A stretch of 64,000 nucleotides of DNA from Azohydromonas australica DSM 1124 (GTDB taxonomy: Bacteria > Pseudomonadota > Gammaproteobacteria > Burkholderiales > Burkholderiaceae_C): NCBI RefSeq assembly GCF_000430725.1, contig NZ_AUMO01000031.1, positions 124,001 through 188,000 of the forward strand, given 5' to 3'. The notes under the pieces are model-generated. The model worked only from the letters and a program-made list of their open reading frames with translations, was not told the origin of the DNA and ran no database searches. This document shows, one piece after another, positions 62,398 through 64,000 of this stretch. Position 1 is the stretch's first letter. Every line of letters begins with the position of its first letter. Both the position numbers and the translations under genes were made by a program.

Positions 62398-63467
62398 GGC
62401 TGCCTCGCGTTCGGGTTCGGGTTCAGGCCCGCGGGCGGCGCCTCGGGTGGCCGGGTGCGGCTGCTGCGCACGGCCTGCAGCACCAGCCAGGCGCCGCCGG
62501 CCAGCGCGCCGTAGAACAGCCCGGTCAGGCCCTGCGCCGGTTCGGAGAGCCGGTTGTAGGTGCTCGCGTGCACGCGCTGCCCGGGGTGGTGGCCCAGCGT
62601 GCGGCCGTGGCTGTCGCGCGAGGGCTCATAAAGGTTGCCGCTGCTGCCGCGGGAGGCCTCGCCGCGCCACTGGCGGTCCACCAGCAGCGGGCCCGCCAGG
62701 TCCAGCAGCCCAGGCACCACGCCGGCGGCCACGCCGTGCATCGCGGCGACGCCGCCGATGCTCAGGTCGCGCTGCGGATGCTGCGCGGCGTGCAGCAGCG
62801 CGCGCGCCGCGTCGTGCGTCGCGTACAGCGGCGACACCAGCCGCGGCTGCCGACCGGGCGGATGCGCCGCGTGCTCGATCAGCGGCGTGGCGATGCACGC
62901 GGGCTTGGCCAGCACCACTGCCAGCGGCGAATGCTCGGCCTGCAGCTCCTGGCGCAGCCCGTCGGTGAAACCCTTCACCGCGTGCTTGCTGGCGCTGTAG
63001 ATCACCTGCAGCGGCACGGCGTGGTCCGCGAGCACGCTGGCCACGTTGATCAGCGTGCCCCCACTGCGGCGCATGCGTGCCACGGCGGCCATGGAGCCGT
63101 TGACGGTGCCCCAGTAGTTGGTATCCATCAGCCGTCGCGCCGAGGGCTCGTCATAGGCGTCGAGCTGCGAGGCCACCATGCCGACGCCGGCGTTGTTGAT
63201 CCAGGTGTCGATGCCGCCGAACTGGCGCACGGCCTCGTCTGCCACGGCCTCCAGCTGCTCGCGCACGGCCACGTCTGCCGGCACGGCCAGCACGCGGGCG
63301 CCGTGGTGCTGGTGCAGCCGCTGCGCGATGCGCTGCAGCGCATCGCCGTCGCGCGCCGTGATCACCACCCGTGCCCCGGCCTGCGCCGCCAGCTCGGCCG
63401 TGGCCAGGCCAATGCCGCTGGAAGCGCCGGTGATGACGATGACTTGCTGGTTCAAGGGCTTGGCCAT
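62394..63467 (-). CDS. Short-chain dehydrogenase with C-terminal membrane helix (first of pair)
   Basis: 357 residues from ATG 63467, behind GGAGCGCC; the frame is open to 63578 but starts in a non-family stretch. TGASSGIG nucleotide motif, NNAGVG, catalytic Ser in NVASVLA and YSASK. The C-terminal extension includes LFYGALAGGAWLVLQAV, a membrane helix. It overlaps the next SDR by four bases (ATGA). Confidence 0.88.
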   Translation of the reverse strand: MAKPLNQQVIVITGASSGIGLATAELAAQAGARVVITARDGDALQRIAQRLHQHHGARVLAVPADVAVREQLEAVADEAVRQFGGIDTWINNAGVGMVASQLDAYDEPSARRLMDTNYWGTVNGSMAAVARMRRSGGTLINVASVLADHAVPLQVIYSASKHAVKGFTDGLRQELQAEHSPLAVVLAKPACIATPLIEHAAHPPGRQPRLVSPLYATHDAARALLHAAQHPQRDLSIGGVAAMHGVAAGVVPGLLDLAGPLLVDRQWRGEASRGSSGNLYEPSRDSHGRTLGHHPGQRVHASTYNRLSEPAQGLTGLFYGALAGGAWLVLQAVRSSRTRPPEAPPAGLNPNPNARQP

Positions 63468-63670
63468 GGCGCTCCTTCGCGGTTCGGACGCCGCCGCGCG
63501 GCGCTTTCGTCCTGCCGCCTGGGTGCAGCCGGCGTGCCTGCACCCCCGCGAATGCAGGTGGCGCGTGGCCTCGGGCATAGTGGCTCGGGCTGTTCCCGGG
63601 GGTGAGATCGCGCGGCAGGCGCTGCGGCGGCCCGGGTTGCAGGCGAAGGTTCACGCGATACGGGTTGGTC

Positions 63671-64000
63671 ATGACCACAGAGGAACAAGCAGCAGGCAAC
63701 GGGATTTCCGGTGCGTCGCGGCTGGCCGGGGGGCTGGAGGAGCTGGTCCTGGAGCTCTCGGCGCCGCGCATGGAGATGGTGGACGGCGCCCGGCGGGCGA
63801 GCGCGCGGGCGCGGCTGCTGCGCAGCGCGGCGGACGGCGGCGGCGTCGCGCAGGCCTCCGAGCCGTGGCGCCTGCTGGTGCCGGAAGGCTTCGACGCCGA
63901 ATCGCTGGACTGGTACCTGCGCCGCTTTCCGGTCTGGCCCGATCCGCTGGCCCGGCAGCGCGCCGAGGCCGTGGAGGCCGCGCTGCAGGCCTGGGGCCGG
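63671..64000 (+). CDS. Unidentified protein, 3' end outside the window
   Basis: 110 codons from ATG 63671 with no stop before the window ends. The sequence begins MTTEEQAAGNGISGASRLAG and includes APRMEMVDGARR and PVWPDPLARQRAEAVEAAL. It has no signal peptide, and no family is recognised from this part. It is divergent from the SDR pair. Confidence 0.55.
   Translation, partial: MTTEEQAAGNGISGASRLAGGLEELVLELSAPRMEMVDGARRASARARLLRSAADGGGVAQASEPWRLLVPEGFDAESLDWYLRRFPVWPDPLARQRAEAVEAALQAWGR

Overview
This is a high-GC (roughly 70%) bacterial chromosome segment. Several features point to a betaproteobacterium of the Burkholderiales, most likely the Comamonadaceae: a Bug-type solute-binding protein, paired DUF2917 proteins, MocR-type regulators, and an IclR-controlled pca cluster beside cat and ben clusters. 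This placement is inferred from gene content only; no rRNA or tRNA gene was seen.

Layout. (1) Bases 1-6630 hold a cobalamin uptake and salvage operon: btuB (5' end cut by the window), cobB, cobU, btuF, btuC, btuD, with an inverted REP pair before btuF. (2) Bases 6631-8113 hold an AT-rich spacer with a nested dyad, a SAM methyltransferase and a small conserved protein. (3) Bases 8215-14480 (minus) form an apparent catB-catC-catA-Bug-arylsulfatase-formylglycine-generating-enzyme operon, divergent from a LysR gene (catR). (4) Bases 15496-22601 hold an IclR regulator divergent from pcaI-pcaJ-pcaF, then an MTA/SAH-nucleosidase-like gene, pcaD and benE. (5) Bases 22591-32094 hold a BenM-like LysR gene divergent from catB2-catA2-benABCD-benK and a BKACE (DUF849) gene. 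Together, regions 3-5 encode benzoate uptake, conversion to catechol, ortho cleavage to 3-oxoadipate, and conversion to succinyl-CoA and acetyl-CoA. (6) Bases 32239-37121 hold a CHASE/PAS histidine kinase, two DUF2917 proteins and a MocR regulator. (7) Bases 37122-39682 are a lower-GC patch of small minus-strand genes. (8) Bases 39683-43839 hold leuA, a LuxR solo, and an ECF sigma/anti-sigma pair. (9) Bases 43999-47742 hold a DUF4331 / TPR / HupE-like operon. (10) Bases 47966-52202 hold a flavoprotein, an M14-type peptidase and a second MocR paralogue. (11) Bases 52203-55953 are a second lower-GC patch of small minus-strand genes with two attC-like hairpins, resembling a decayed integron cassette array. 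(12) Bases 55954-64000 hold NDH-2 with a DUF2244 protein, an S9 peptidase, a patatin, two tandem SDRs, and the start of an unidentified gene.

The strongest regulatory observations are as follows. The two MocR promoters share a three-box operator with identical 16/15/8 spacing up to the start codon. The pcaIJF and pcaD transcription units share a TTGACA-TAGTCT promoter followed by paired GTTC-N7-GAAC palindromes. The catB2-benABCD unit has a LysR-type dyad placed just upstream of a plausible -35/-10. Links between neighbouring genes are inference unless stated otherwise.
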